Part shown: piece by piece, positions 1 through 6,283 of the stretch
Numbering within the stretch: position 1 is the stretch's first letter
Layout of the letters: each line of letters opens with the position of its first letter
From: an uncultured Coriobacteriaceae bacterium
GTDB taxonomy: Bacteria; Actinomycetota; Coriobacteriia; Coriobacteriales; Eggerthellaceae
Length of the DNA stretch: 12,682 bases
Direction of reading: 5' to 3'
Assembly (NCBI GenBank): GCA_902796815.1
Contig: CADBQL010000110.1
Span: 1 to 12,682 of the forward strand
The notes under the pieces: model-generated
Told to the model about the DNA's origin: nothing
What the model saw: the letters and a program-made list of their open reading frames with translations, nothing else
The model's database searches: none
Made by a program: the position numbers and the translations under genes

Positions 1-312
1 AATGTTTGAGTTTTATGAGCATACCCGAGTATAGGACAGTTTCTGATTATAAAATCCCTGATCACAGGCTAATAGATTCACTGGTTATTTTAGTCATATT
101 AATTTCTTCAAACATTTATGCAGTTTTTTAACAATAGGAGTAACGAATTTTTGATTTTCAAACATTTAGTCAAAAAATTATCTTTCAAATTTGGCATAGC
201 GCAACTTTCGAACGACATCCAGCCCCTCACCGCCGATGAGTTTGCTCCTGGGTACGAATTAATCACCTCGCAAAATGAAGAGGCGCTCTCTAATCGTCAC
301 TTTCTGATATTC
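1..312. other. AT-rich gene-free stretch upstream of tRNA-Gly
   Basis: This stretch is clearly richer in A and T than the rest of the window and I see no convincing gene in it. A reading frame from 118 has no ribosome site and runs into the tRNA, so I do not call it. The nonamer TCAAACATT occurs at 109-117 and 159-167 and in reverse orientation at 1-9; the two forward copies extend to the 12-mer TTCAAACATTTA at 107-118 and 157-168. It may be the control region of a gene beyond the left edge, or a decayed region next to a tRNA. Neither can be decided here. Confidence 0.5.
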
Positions 313-343
313 TTGCCATTTTTGCGAAAACTTGGGGTACAAT
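313..343 (+). promoter_or_regulatory. Probable promoter of tRNA-Gly
   Basis: A -10-like TACAAT lies at 338-343 and a -35-like TTGCCA at 313-318. The 19-nt spacing is longer than ideal. The -10 sits inside the small inverted repeat GGGGTACAATACCCC (334-348). Transcription would begin near 350, about 30 nt before the mature tRNA, which is normal for a tRNA leader. Confidence 0.5.
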
Positions 344-381
344 ACCCCTTGCGAAAAAACGAGCTTAGAGCTCTTCATAGC

Positions 382-455
382 GCGGGTGTAGTTCAATGGT
401 AGAACTCCAGCCTTCCAAGCTGATAACGCGGGTTCGATTCCCGTCACCCGCTCCA
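382..455 (+). tRNA. tRNA-Gly (anticodon UCC), CCA encoded
   Basis: The cloverleaf folds directly from the sequence. The acceptor stem is GCGGGTG (382-388) with CACCCGC (445-451). The D stem is GTTC/GAAC. The anticodon stem is 407-411 with 419-423, and its loop CTTCCAA (412-418) places anticodon TCC at 414-416. The T stem is GCGGG/CCCGT around loop TTCGATT, discriminator T452 is followed by encoded CCA (453-455). The first anticodon-stem pair is C-A (407/423) rather than the T-A usual in close relatives, a small irregularity that should be tolerated. The gene reads GGA codons, and by wobble probably GGG. It stands alone with its own promoter and terminator. Confidence 0.97.
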
Positions 456-467
456 CGCGAGCATCCG

Positions 468-495
468 GCAGGCCCACCTGGGCCTGCTTTTTATT
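468..495 (+). terminator. Rho-independent terminator of tRNA-Gly
   Basis: An 8-bp stem GCAGGCCC (468-475) / GGGCCTGC (480-487) with loop ACCT is followed at once by TTTTTATT (488-495). It begins 13 nt after the tRNA CCA end, the classical position. Confidence 0.93.
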
Positions 496-522
496 GTAGG
501 CGAAGGGTTTGCTGCGCGCGGC

Positions 523-591
523 ATGGGTCGCGCCCCTGGGGCATGGCTCGCACCCCTGGGGCACGAGCCGCGTCCCTGGGGCGCGACCCAT
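523..591. repeat. Three tandem 20-bp units with CCCCTGGGG core inside a 14-bp inverted repeat
   Basis: Three units begin at 525, 545 and 565, exactly 20 bp apart. The cores are CCCCTGGGGC (533-542), CCCCTGGGGC (553-562) and TCCCTGGGGC (573-582). The outermost arms ATGGGTCGCGCCCC (523-536) and GGGGCGCGACCCAT (578-591) are perfect inverted repeats. A nested pair, GGCTCG (545-550) and CGAGCC (564-569), flanks the middle core. The array lies between the tRNA terminator and the 3' end of the MATE gene. It has no T-run, so it is not an ordinary terminator. It shares its core with elements near 2422-2527 and 4112-4135. Confidence 0.85.
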
Positions 592-626
592 CGCTACGCA
601 GGCAGCTGACCAGCTCCTTGCGCGTT

Positions 627-2225
627 TTACTCGGCAGCGCGCTCGCGGCGGTGGAGTTTGACGATTTCGGGAATGATGAACGCTGCCGTCGTCAGAATCG
701 AAAGCGTGTCGGCCGTCGGATACGTAAAGCAAATTGCCTGCAGAGCCGTGACGCCAATGAATCCGGGTAAGAATTGCGGCAGAATGAGCAGCAGCGGAAT
801 CAGGAAGAGCACCTGGCGCGTAAGGCTCAGAAGCGACGCCTTGAGCGGCTGGCCCGTCGACTGGAAGTAATTCGAGCTCATCATCTGGAAACCAACGAGC
901 GGGAACATCGCCGTCATGACCTGCAGCGCATAGATGCAGAACTTTTCGAGTTCGCCCTCGACGCCGAAAAGCTGAACGATCGGACCCGGAATGACGTGGA
1001 TGAGAACGAAAAACGTCGTAATGATAATGGTCGCAAACAGCACACCGAGCCAGTACGAATGACGCACGCGCTTCCACTTGCGCGCGCCGTAGTTGTAGCC
1101 GATCAGCGTCTGGGAGCCCATGAGCACACCGACCGCCGGCATAAACGCAAATGCGTTGACGCGTCCCGCCACACCGATTGCGGCGAGCGCTCCGCTCGCA
1201 CCAATGGGGTCGAGCGCTCCATAGTATGCGAGCGACTGGTTCAAAATCGTGTTGATAATGGCATTGGCCACCTGCATGATAAACGACGCGATGCCGAGCG
1301 AAAGAATGGTACCCCACAAGCGCACGTCGGGCTTCATGCAGTTCAAGCGCAGGTGGAACGGGGCATCCTTTCCGCGGGTGAGATACCACATGACCGGCAC
1401 CATCGAGCATCCCTGCCCGATAATCGTCGCAAATGCCGAACCCGCGACGCCGAGCCCCATCACCATGACAAGCAGGAAGTTGAACACGATGCACATGAGG
1501 GTGCCGAACACGCTCGTGCCGAGCGCGAGCATCGGCTTGCCCTCGGTTCTCAGGAAATTGTTCGCACCCATGCCAATGCATTGGAAAATGAATCCGACCA
1601 TCAGAATCTGCACAAATATTTTCGTGATATCGTAAAGCTCCTCGGTCGTACCCACGATTGCGAGTAGCGGGTCGATGAACACAATACCAACGAGCGCGAT
1701 GATCAGGGCAATTATAATGAGCAGCAACACCGTGTTTCCGACGGTGCGCTCAACTGCATCGATGCGGTCCTCGCCGAGCTGGATGGCTGCAAGCGCATTT
1801 CCGCCTTGGCCAGCCAACGCCGAAAGACCCATGAGAATGACCATGATGGGAAAAGCGAGCGTCGTAACCGCGATACCCTGCTCGCCGACAGCCTGCCCCA
1901 AGAAAATCGAGTCGACGATGTTGTACAACGCGTTGAACGTCATCATGATAATCGCCGGAATCGAAAACTCGAGCAGGAGCTTAAGGATGCTCATCGTGCC
2001 GAGTCGGTCAGTTGAAAGCGCCGCGCGATCGGGCCTTTTTCCGCTAGTTAATTCGCGCTGATCATGTGCTTGGTTGCCAAGGTGGTTTTCGGGGCGACCC
2101 TTGGGGTGACCCTCACCCGCGTCTCCAACCGAATCCTTGTCTCCTTCAACGTCTAAACCTTCCACCAGTTCTGCCGCTTGCGCTTCTGCTTTCTCTTCAC
2201 TTCGTTCTTCGAGTTCTTCTGACAT
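627..2225 (-). CDS. MATE-family multidrug/cation antiporter with acidic N-terminal extension
   Basis: This is a membrane exporter of 532 residues. From about residue 75 it reads as a MATE protein of the MepA/VmrA-like group: LGTMSILKLLLEFSIPAI at the entry to TM1, then about twelve hydrophobic helices, with typical segments ADSIFLG-like VDSIFLGQAVG near 104-114, FLRTEGKPMLALG (224-236), AAIGVAGRVNAFAFMP (348-363) and NYFQSTGQP (452-460). MATE proteins export drugs or metabolites in exchange for sodium or protons; the substrate cannot be read from sequence. Residues 1-74 form a hydrophilic acidic tail that ordinary MATE proteins lack. The start at 2225 has AGGGGGAA a few bases upstream. A later start at M78 (1994) would cut into the conserved LGT..KLLL segment, so I keep the long form. 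The gene is monocistronic, separated from the YARHG gene behind it by a terminator. Confidence 0.92.
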   Translation of the reverse strand: MSEELEERSEEKAEAQAAELVEGLDVEGDKDSVGDAGEGHPKGRPENHLGNQAHDQRELTSGKRPDRAALSTDRLGTMSILKLLLEFSIPAIIMMTFNALYNIVDSIFLGQAVGEQGIAVTTLAFPIMVILMGLSALAGQGGNALAAIQLGEDRIDAVERTVGNTVLLLIIIALIIALVGIVFIDPLLAIVGTTEELYDITKIFVQILMVGFIFQCIGMGANNFLRTEGKPMLALGTSVFGTLMCIVFNFLLVMVMGLGVAGSAFATIIGQGCSMVPVMWYLTRGKDAPFHLRLNCMKPDVRLWGTILSLGIASFIMQVANAIINTILNQSLAYYGALDPIGASGALAAIGVAGRVNAFAFMPAVGVLMGSQTLIGYNYGARKWKRVRHSYWLGVLFATIIITTFFVLIHVIPGPIVQLFGVEGELEKFCIYALQVMTAMFPLVGFQMMSSNYFQSTGQPLKASLLSLTRQVLFLIPLLLILPQFLPGFIGVTALQAICFTYPTADTLSILTTAAFIIPEIVKLHRRERAAE

Positions 2226-2379
2226 ACTTCCCCCTACGTTTGTGCATCCGATAAAGTTTAGCGTTACGATGCGGATTGCTCCGCAGAAATAGAACTCTTA
2301 ACACATCCTGTATATTCGGTCGCCTCGGCCTTAACATACGGGCGAAACGCAGAGGCCAAAAGGGGGGCTGTCACACAAA
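2226..2379 (-). promoter_or_regulatory. Presumed promoter and leader region of the MATE gene
   Basis: Because a terminator for the upstream YARHG gene lies at 2380-2412, the MATE promoter should lie in these 154 bp. I could not find a convincing -35/-10 pair. A weak -10-like TATACA on the minus strand (2310-2315 region) has no good partner. A small hairpin, GCGGA/TCCGC around TTGC (2271-2284), would lie in the leader mRNA. Confidence 0.4.
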
Positions 2380-2412
2380 AAAACGCTGCGGGCAAATCGC
2401 CTGCAGCGTTTT
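2380..2412 (-). terminator. Terminator downstream of the secreted YARHG gene
   Basis: Arms 2380-2393 and 2399-2412 form a 14-bp stem with a single G-T wobble and a five-base loop. On the minus strand the stem runs into seven Ts (complement of A2377-2383), so it should end transcripts of the YARHG gene that stops at 2539. The plus side also has TTTTCTTTT, so it may work both ways. Confidence 0.85.
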
Positions 2413-2421
2413 CTTTTCCTC

Positions 2422-2527
2422 ATGAGTCATGCCTCGGGGGCGAGACTCATTCCGCCATCCGACTCTAGTGAGTCATGCCCCAGGGGCGAGACTCATTCCG
2501 CAAGTCACGCCCAGGGGCGAAACTTGC
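2422..2527. repeat. Three short palindromes with CCCC-A-GGGG-type core
   Basis: Unit A has arms ATGAGTC (2422-2428) / GACTCAT (2444-2450) around a GCCTCGGGGGCG core. Unit B has TGAGTC (2469-2474) / GACTCA (2490-2495) around GCCCCAGGGGCG. Unit C has GCAAGT (2500-2505) / ACTTGC (2522-2527) around CGCCCAGGGGCG. A and B are near-copies 46 bp apart, both followed by ATTCCGC. Unit C has a different outer stem that is still self-complementary. The cluster lies between the YARHG stop codon and its terminator, so it would be transcribed in the 3' untranslated part of that mRNA. Confidence 0.85.
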
Positions 2528-2538
2528 TGTCGAGTGGT

Positions 2539-3828
2539 CTATGCGGCGTACAGCGAACCGCGATTGCGCTCGATGGCCGCAATCAAATCGACGTTTGCCT
2601 GCTCGACCGCGTTAAGCGGCGTGCGCAGCGTTCTATACCAACGCTTGTACATGAAACGGCTCCTCAGCTCACCATTCTTGAATTGGTAGCCGTGATGGGC
2701 GAAGATTTCGTTACGCGCGATGTAGAGCGCATGATCGTTATACTGCTGAAGCCTCTCGGCCGTGAACCTCACGTAGGGCGAATATGCGGGAATCACGGAC
2801 TTCAAATACTGCTTGCCATATGTTTCGTAGAACAACGTCTTGGGCGCCTTAGCCGACGTGCGCTTGATGGCTGGGCAAGGGAACCAACCGGTCTTGTTTC
2901 CGTAACGCGCCTTGAACAGCAAGCGGTTTCCCGAAAGCATCGCATCGACCACGCGTACTTGCTTGCCGGCCTTTACGGTGAATGCGACTTCGTCAAGATA
3001 AGAATCGGTGTAAACCTTGAACTTACCTGCAGCCGTAAGCTTATTCGAAACACAAACGCCTTGATCATTGGTCGCATAGCTCAGGCTCGTAGCATAGTTG
3101 CTCGTGCGCTTGAGCGTGCCGTTTTTCATGGCGTAAACGTACTTAAGGCGCGTGATGCCCACTGCAGTCGTCGCAAGGCTGAAGGTGACGTTAATCTTAT
3201 TGTCCTCCGGGGCAAGGTACGTGATCGTGTGGTTAGACGTCCTGCGCTTGGCCACAGCCTTGTTGGTCAGAACGGCCTTGAACTTTCCACCCTTATATTG
3301 GAAAAGCTTCTGAACGGCCTTGCCGTTTCCGTCGAGCAGGTCAACCCACAAAAACGGCTGTTTGTTCTTGAGCGTCACGACGCTGACGAGCGCACGGTTC
3401 ATAAAGGTATTGTAGTTAGAGGCAAACGCCGCACGCTTGCCATTGACCGTCACCGAGATGCTGTTCAGATAGCCGGAGTTCTTTGACGTGCGGGTACCCA
3501 CGACCTTAATCGTGTCGGCCCAGCCGTCGCCGGTCACGTCGTAGCTCTTGCTGGTTTCGTTGGTAAGGGTGTTGTTTCCGCCGGCAACCCACCCAAAACG
3601 ATAGATCGTACGCACATTTGCAACACCAGTCGTGTTCAGCGCATCGTCGCCATGCCTTGGCAAGACTCTGACCGACTCGGCTGTGCCAACCGTCAGATTG
3701 CCAGATTGAGCCCCATCGGCAGCCGCGTAGGCGCTACCGTAATTCGCAAAGCCCACCATGCAGGCAATTGCAAAGGCAATCGCGAGCAAAGCTGGGGTTC
3801 TAAGCAGGTACTTGCTGTGAGCGCTCAT
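2539..3828 (-). CDS. Secreted YARHG-domain protein
   Basis: This 429-residue protein has no assigned enzymatic function. Residues 1-35 look like a signal peptide (basic K6 and R10, hydrophobic 12-27, likely cleavage in SAYA-A near 35/36). An internal AIAC (C23) could be a poor lipobox, but cleavage after SAYA fits better. An acidic calcium-loop-like segment DVTGDGWADTIKV lies at 97-109 and only two other cysteines (C259, C318) are present, a possible disulfide. The C-terminal YARHG domain is at about 363-398: ALYIARNEIFAHHGYQF followed by an MYKRWY close. YARHG domains are extracellular and probably envelope-linked, with no known reaction. A longer frame starts at 4050, but the promoter at 3869-3898 would start mRNA inside it. 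GGGGAG sits just before ATG 3828, unusually close at 2 nt; ATG 3843 is the alternative. Confidence 0.82.
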   Translation of the reverse strand: MSAHSKYLLRTPALLAIAFAIACMVGFANYGSAYAAADGAQSGNLTVGTAESVRVLPRHGDDALNTTGVANVRTIYRFGWVAGGNNTLTNETSKSYDVTGDGWADTIKVVGTRTSKNSGYLNSISVTVNGKRAAFASNYNTFMNRALVSVVTLKNKQPFLWVDLLDGNGKAVQKLFQYKGGKFKAVLTNKAVAKRRTSNHTITYLAPEDNKINVTFSLATTAVGITRLKYVYAMKNGTLKRTSNYATSLSYATNDQGVCVSNKLTAAGKFKVYTDSYLDEVAFTVKAGKQVRVVDAMLSGNRLLFKARYGNKTGWFPCPAIKRTSAKAPKTLFYETYGKQYLKSVIPAYSPYVRFTAERLQQYNDHALYIARNEIFAHHGYQFKNGELRSRFMYKRWYRTLRTPLNAVEQANVDLIAAIERNRGSLYAA

Positions 3829-3868
3829 AACTCCCCATTTCATTTCGACTACAAAAACAGATACGGCA

Positions 3869-3898
3869 ATAATAGCAGAGTTGACATGCCGCGAACAA
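3869..3898 (-). promoter_or_regulatory. Promoter of the secreted YARHG gene
   Basis: On the minus strand TTGTTC (3893-3898) and TATTAT (3869-3874) are separated by 18 bp. The -10 is preceded by TGC, giving an extended -10 (TGnTATTAT). Transcription would start near 3862, about 34 nt before the ATG at 3828. This supports the shorter start. Confidence 0.65.
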
Positions 3899-4111
3899 TC
3901 ACGCAAAAAGAAATGAGCATCGTCCGCGTTACGGTTCACAAAGGTCCTCACGCCCTCAAAACCCCTGATGAGAACGCGCATCGGCAAGCCCCTCGTAGCC
4001 TTGGAATAATTAAGCTTGTGTCTGCGGAATCGCCGATGTCGCGCCTTCACCTGGGATTTTGCTTTGAAACCCCGCTGACAAAGTGAGCTGCAACGCTTGG
4101 ATCTGAGCAGT
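3899..4111. other. Divergent intergenic region between the two YARHG genes
   Basis: The two YARHG genes are transcribed away from each other, with 387 bp between their start codons. The central part (3899-4111) lies upstream of both predicted promoters. I see no gene, RNA gene or strong hairpin in it. It is long enough to hold regulator sites, but I could not define any apart from the palindrome at 4112-4135. Confidence 0.5.
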
Positions 4112-4135
4112 AGTCATCGCCCCTGGGGTGCGACT
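4112..4135. repeat. Single CCCCTGGGG palindrome overlapping a -35 region
   Basis: AGTC (4112-4115) and GACT (4132-4135) flank a CGCCCCTGGGGTGC core. It is the same element type as at 523-591 and 2422-2527. It lies just upstream of the extended -10 at 4144-4152 and covers the place where a -35 hexamer would be. Confidence 0.75.
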
Positions 4136-4143
4136 TGTCTGTC

Positions 4144-4152
4144 TGGTATAAT
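4144..4152 (+). promoter_or_regulatory. Extended -10 promoter of the membrane YARHG gene
   Basis: TGGTATAAT fits an extended -10 (TGn plus consensus TATAAT at 4147-4152). At the usual spacing upstream there is no -35-like hexamer, only the CCCCTGGGG palindrome. Transcription would begin near 4159 and give a leader of about 57 nt. Confidence 0.7.
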
Positions 4153-4215
4153 GATGCGACCTGGTCAAAGACCACGCATTCGCATGTGCAAACGGCCAAT
4201 AGAACGGAGCATGCC

Positions 4216-5610
4216 ATGAAATGCAACAAATGCGGCGTAGAACTCGAGCCTGGGGCACTGTTTTGCCAGGATTGCGGCACGCCCGTGCGTGCTGGAGCAG
4301 CCTCAGAACCCACAGCACCACTCGATACTTGGGCCGAAAAAACACAGCGTTTTCCCGAACAAGCCACACAAGCTGCGCAAACCGAACAATCAACCGCAGT
4401 TATGCCTCCGGCGATGCAAGCCACTGAAACAGGAGGCGGGTCGTTCAGGCCCGCGCAAACCCCCGTTGGAAAAAAGCGCATATCGTCACGCACCATCGCC
4501 ATCGGCGTCATCTGCGTAGCCGCAGTTATCGCCGTTGCATTTGGGGCGGCGACGGCACTTGGCTTGCGTGGGCCCTTCTCTCCGATTCCAGCCCCCGAAG
4601 CCCCCACTGCAACCGCATCATCGAGCGCCGCGAGCGAAGACGCCGATGAGAGCGAGGATGAGACGAACGACGAAGCAGAAGACGACGAAAGTGCCGGCTC
4701 CGACAAGAGCAGCGCCGCTTCTGATAGTTCAGAAGCGAGCTCGAAGGCAGCATCGGAACAATCAGAAGAAGCTCCCGAGGGCTTCAACGAGGCTAAAGCC
4801 GAATCTCAGGCGCGAAGCGATGCCGAACACTCCGGTATGCAGGTGTTTATGGGCACGGTGCACATCACAACCTACGACCAGCGCGCTGCCGCCGTCGATT
4901 CAAAGCTGAGCAAGAGCTTCCGAAACCTCGCCGGAGTAGAGCTCGCCTTGCTTGAGTTCAGCATCGACGAAGACGTCGCGGCGGCCTCGGCGGGCAATTA
5001 TTACAACATCGAAAAACGAAGCGGCCAGGAATGCATCGCGCTTGCCAACCCCTGGAACTGGGAGCAATTCGACGAACAGCTCGTCACCGTAGCTGCTTAT
5101 CCCGATGACCTGGTATTTCCAAACGATGCCGCAGGACGTTTGTATTCGGCAATCGGAAACGTCGAGCTTATAGCTCCGCTCGACGAAGTGAGCGCCCAAA
5201 ACCTCGCGTTCGTACGGCAAGGACCACCCGAATTGGTTTATGCGCCATATATCGAGCCCGAACCGTCCAAGTCGTCGGAATCCGCCAAATCGGACGAGTC
5301 CAAGAGATCGGCAGCCGCAGCCACAAGCGGCGACTACGTCTTGCCTGGCTCCGATTCGCGCCAGTATACGAAAGCCGAGCTTTCGGACTTGAGCGACTAC
5401 GAGCTGTTCCTCGCACGAAACGAAATTTTTGCCCGGCATGGGCGCATTTTCCAAAGCGACGAGCTGCAGGACTACTTCGAGTCAAAGAGCTGGTATGACG
5501 GTACTGTCCCTGCGGCGCAGTTCACGGAAAGCGTACTCAACAACACCGAGATAGCAAACGCCGACACCATCCGCGCGATCGAACAAGAGCGCAACTCGAA
5601 GTACCTGTAG
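4216..5610 (+). CDS. Zinc-ribbon, single-pass membrane protein with extracellular YARHG domain
   Basis: The 464-residue protein starts at ATG 4216, with GGAG at 4206-4209 as ribosome site; an in-frame ATG at 4135 lies upstream of the predicted transcript start and is rejected. Domains in order: a short zinc ribbon with C3, C6, C17 and C20; a flexible linker to about 86; one membrane helix at about 93-117 after basic KKR; an acidic Ser/Ala/Asp/Glu linker at about 131-190; a folded region of unknown family at about 205-345; a second charged linker; and a C-terminal YARHG domain at about 374-427 with the literal NEIFARHGRIF (402-412). The ribbon should face the cytoplasm and the YARHG domain the outside. 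Such a layout suits a signal-passing or scaffold protein, but no partner is known. It ends at a hairpin shared with the converging YbjQ gene. Confidence 0.87.
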   Translation: MKCNKCGVELEPGALFCQDCGTPVRAGAASEPTAPLDTWAEKTQRFPEQATQAAQTEQSTAVMPPAMQATETGGGSFRPAQTPVGKKRISSRTIAIGVICVAAVIAVAFGAATALGLRGPFSPIPAPEAPTATASSSAASEDADESEDETNDEAEDDESAGSDKSSAASDSSEASSKAASEQSEEAPEGFNEAKAESQARSDAEHSGMQVFMGTVHITTYDQRAAAVDSKLSKSFRNLAGVELALLEFSIDEDVAAASAGNYYNIEKRSGQECIALANPWNWEQFDEQLVTVAAYPDDLVFPNDAAGRLYSAIGNVELIAPLDEVSAQNLAFVRQGPPELVYAPYIEPEPSKSSESAKSDESKRSAAAATSGDYVLPGSDSRQYTKAELSDLSDYELFLARNEIFARHGRIFQSDELQDYFESKSWYDGTVPAAQFTESVLNNTEIANADTIRAIEQERNSKYL

Positions 5611-5618
5611 AACACGTT

Positions 5619-5667
5619 AAAAAAGTCGGGCTGGCTTTCGCTTTACAATGCGAAAGCCAGCCCGACT
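5619..5667 (-). terminator. Long perfect hairpin between converging genes; terminator for YbjQ
   Basis: Arms 5624-5641 and 5650-5667 pair perfectly over 18 bp around the loop TTTACAAT. On the minus strand it is followed by six Ts (complement of A5619-5624), giving a strong terminator for the YbjQ gene that stops at 5755. On the plus strand the following sequence (CTCCCTTG) is a poor T-run, but the stem lies 13 nt after the membrane YARHG stop codon and may also stop that transcript or protect its 3' end. Confidence 0.9.
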
Positions 5668-5754
5668 CTCCCTTGCGCACAGCTTAGCCGCATGCACAGT
5701 GATCACGCGTACGGAGGGTCTCCGCACATGATGCCCTGAGGAGTGGCAGCTCCC

Positions 5755-6066
5755 CTACACGTAACGCACCGCGGTGCCGTAGGCGAGCATCTCCTGGGTG
5801 CCTTCCATAACCGACGCGCTCGCATAACGCGCGCAAATGATGGCGTTTGCACCCATGGCCTGGGCCTCGGCAATCATGCGCTGTTCGGCAATGTTGCGGC
5901 CATCGTTCATCATGTCGGTATAGCTCTTGATCTCACCGCCGACGAGGTTTTTGATGCCAGCCATGAGGTCGCGGCCGACGTGCTTCGATGTGACCACGTT
6001 TCCGCGCACTAATCCGAGAGCTTCGACTTGTTTTCCGGGGATGACATCGCACGTTGTAATGAGCAT
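5755..6066 (-). CDS. ybjQ: YbjQ / UPF0145 family protein
   Basis: This 103-residue cytoplasmic protein matches the YbjQ (UPF0145, DUF74) family in length and sequence. It shows the opening MLITTCDVIPGK, the central GRDLMAGIKNLVGGEIKSY segment, the helix MIAEAQAMGANAIICARY, and the closing AYGTAVRYV. Structures of family members are ring-shaped homopentamers. The pentamer has been proposed to bind metal or small ligands, and the cellular role is unknown. AAGGAG lies 8 nt before the ATG at 6066. The gene is single, divergent from the AAA+ gene across 217 bp, and ends at the strong hairpin at 5619-5667. The family assignment is firm; function cannot be given. Confidence 0.93.
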   Translation of the reverse strand: MLITTCDVIPGKQVEALGLVRGNVVTSKHVGRDLMAGIKNLVGGEIKSYTDMMNDGRNIAEQRMIAEAQAMGANAIICARYASASVMEGTQEMLAYGTAVRYV

Positions 6067-6135
6067 ACTGGCTTCTCCTTCGTACTAATCGACAATACTT
6101 AACGAGCCTCTCCACCGTTTTGGCAGGTGAGGCTA

Positions 6136-6190
6136 TTTCGTTTGCCATTATCCGCCGAAAACGAAACGACCTTCGAATTTGTCGAATTTG
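6136..6190. promoter_or_regulatory. Possible operator sites between YbjQ and the AAA+ gene
   Basis: A perfect 8-bp inverted repeat TTTCGTTT (6136-6143) / AAACGAAA (6159-6166), with centres 23 bp apart, is followed by two tandem copies of TCGAATTTG (6173-6181 and 6182-6190). They lie in the 217-bp divergent region. I could not pair them with clear promoters; TATCAT at 6240-6245 is a possible -10 for the AAA+ gene. Confidence 0.35.
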
Positions 6191-6283
6191 TCACCGAGAA
6201 ATCATTTCCCACGATAAACGGAAATACGCTTTTGTGGCGTATCATGGTGCAAAACCGCCCGATTGCGAAACTGGTGATGACCC

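Noticed and set aside
118..402. 94-codon frame ahead of the tRNA
   Set aside because: It has no ribosome site at its ATG, crosses the tRNA promoter and ends inside the tRNA.
382..455. tRNA as an attachment site of an integrated element
   Set aside because: No integrase and no repeated copy of the tRNA 3' end is visible in the window.
396..770. Plus-strand frame starting within the tRNA (MVELQPSKLITRVRFPSPAP)
   Set aside because: This is the sense translation of tRNA-Gly, another common false annotation, continuing antisense into the MATE gene.
259..1581. 440-codon open frame on the minus strand overlapping the tRNA and MATE gene
   Set aside because: It is a shadow of the MATE gene in another frame. 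Its TGIEPALSAWKAGVLPLNYTR part is the antisense translation of tRNA-Gly, a well-known false protein in databases.
774..1667. Long plus-strand frame opposite the MATE gene
   Set aside because: Very rich in Arg, His and Glu with no domain, as expected for antisense of a membrane-protein gene.
523..2527. CRISPR array
   Set aside because: The repeated units are palindromes only 20 to 46 bp apart without unique spacers of regular length, and no cas gene is present.
2422..3486. Plus-strand frame covering the palindromes and the secreted YARHG gene
   Set aside because: It lies antisense to a gene with signal peptide and YARHG domain, and starts within the repeat cluster without a ribosome site.
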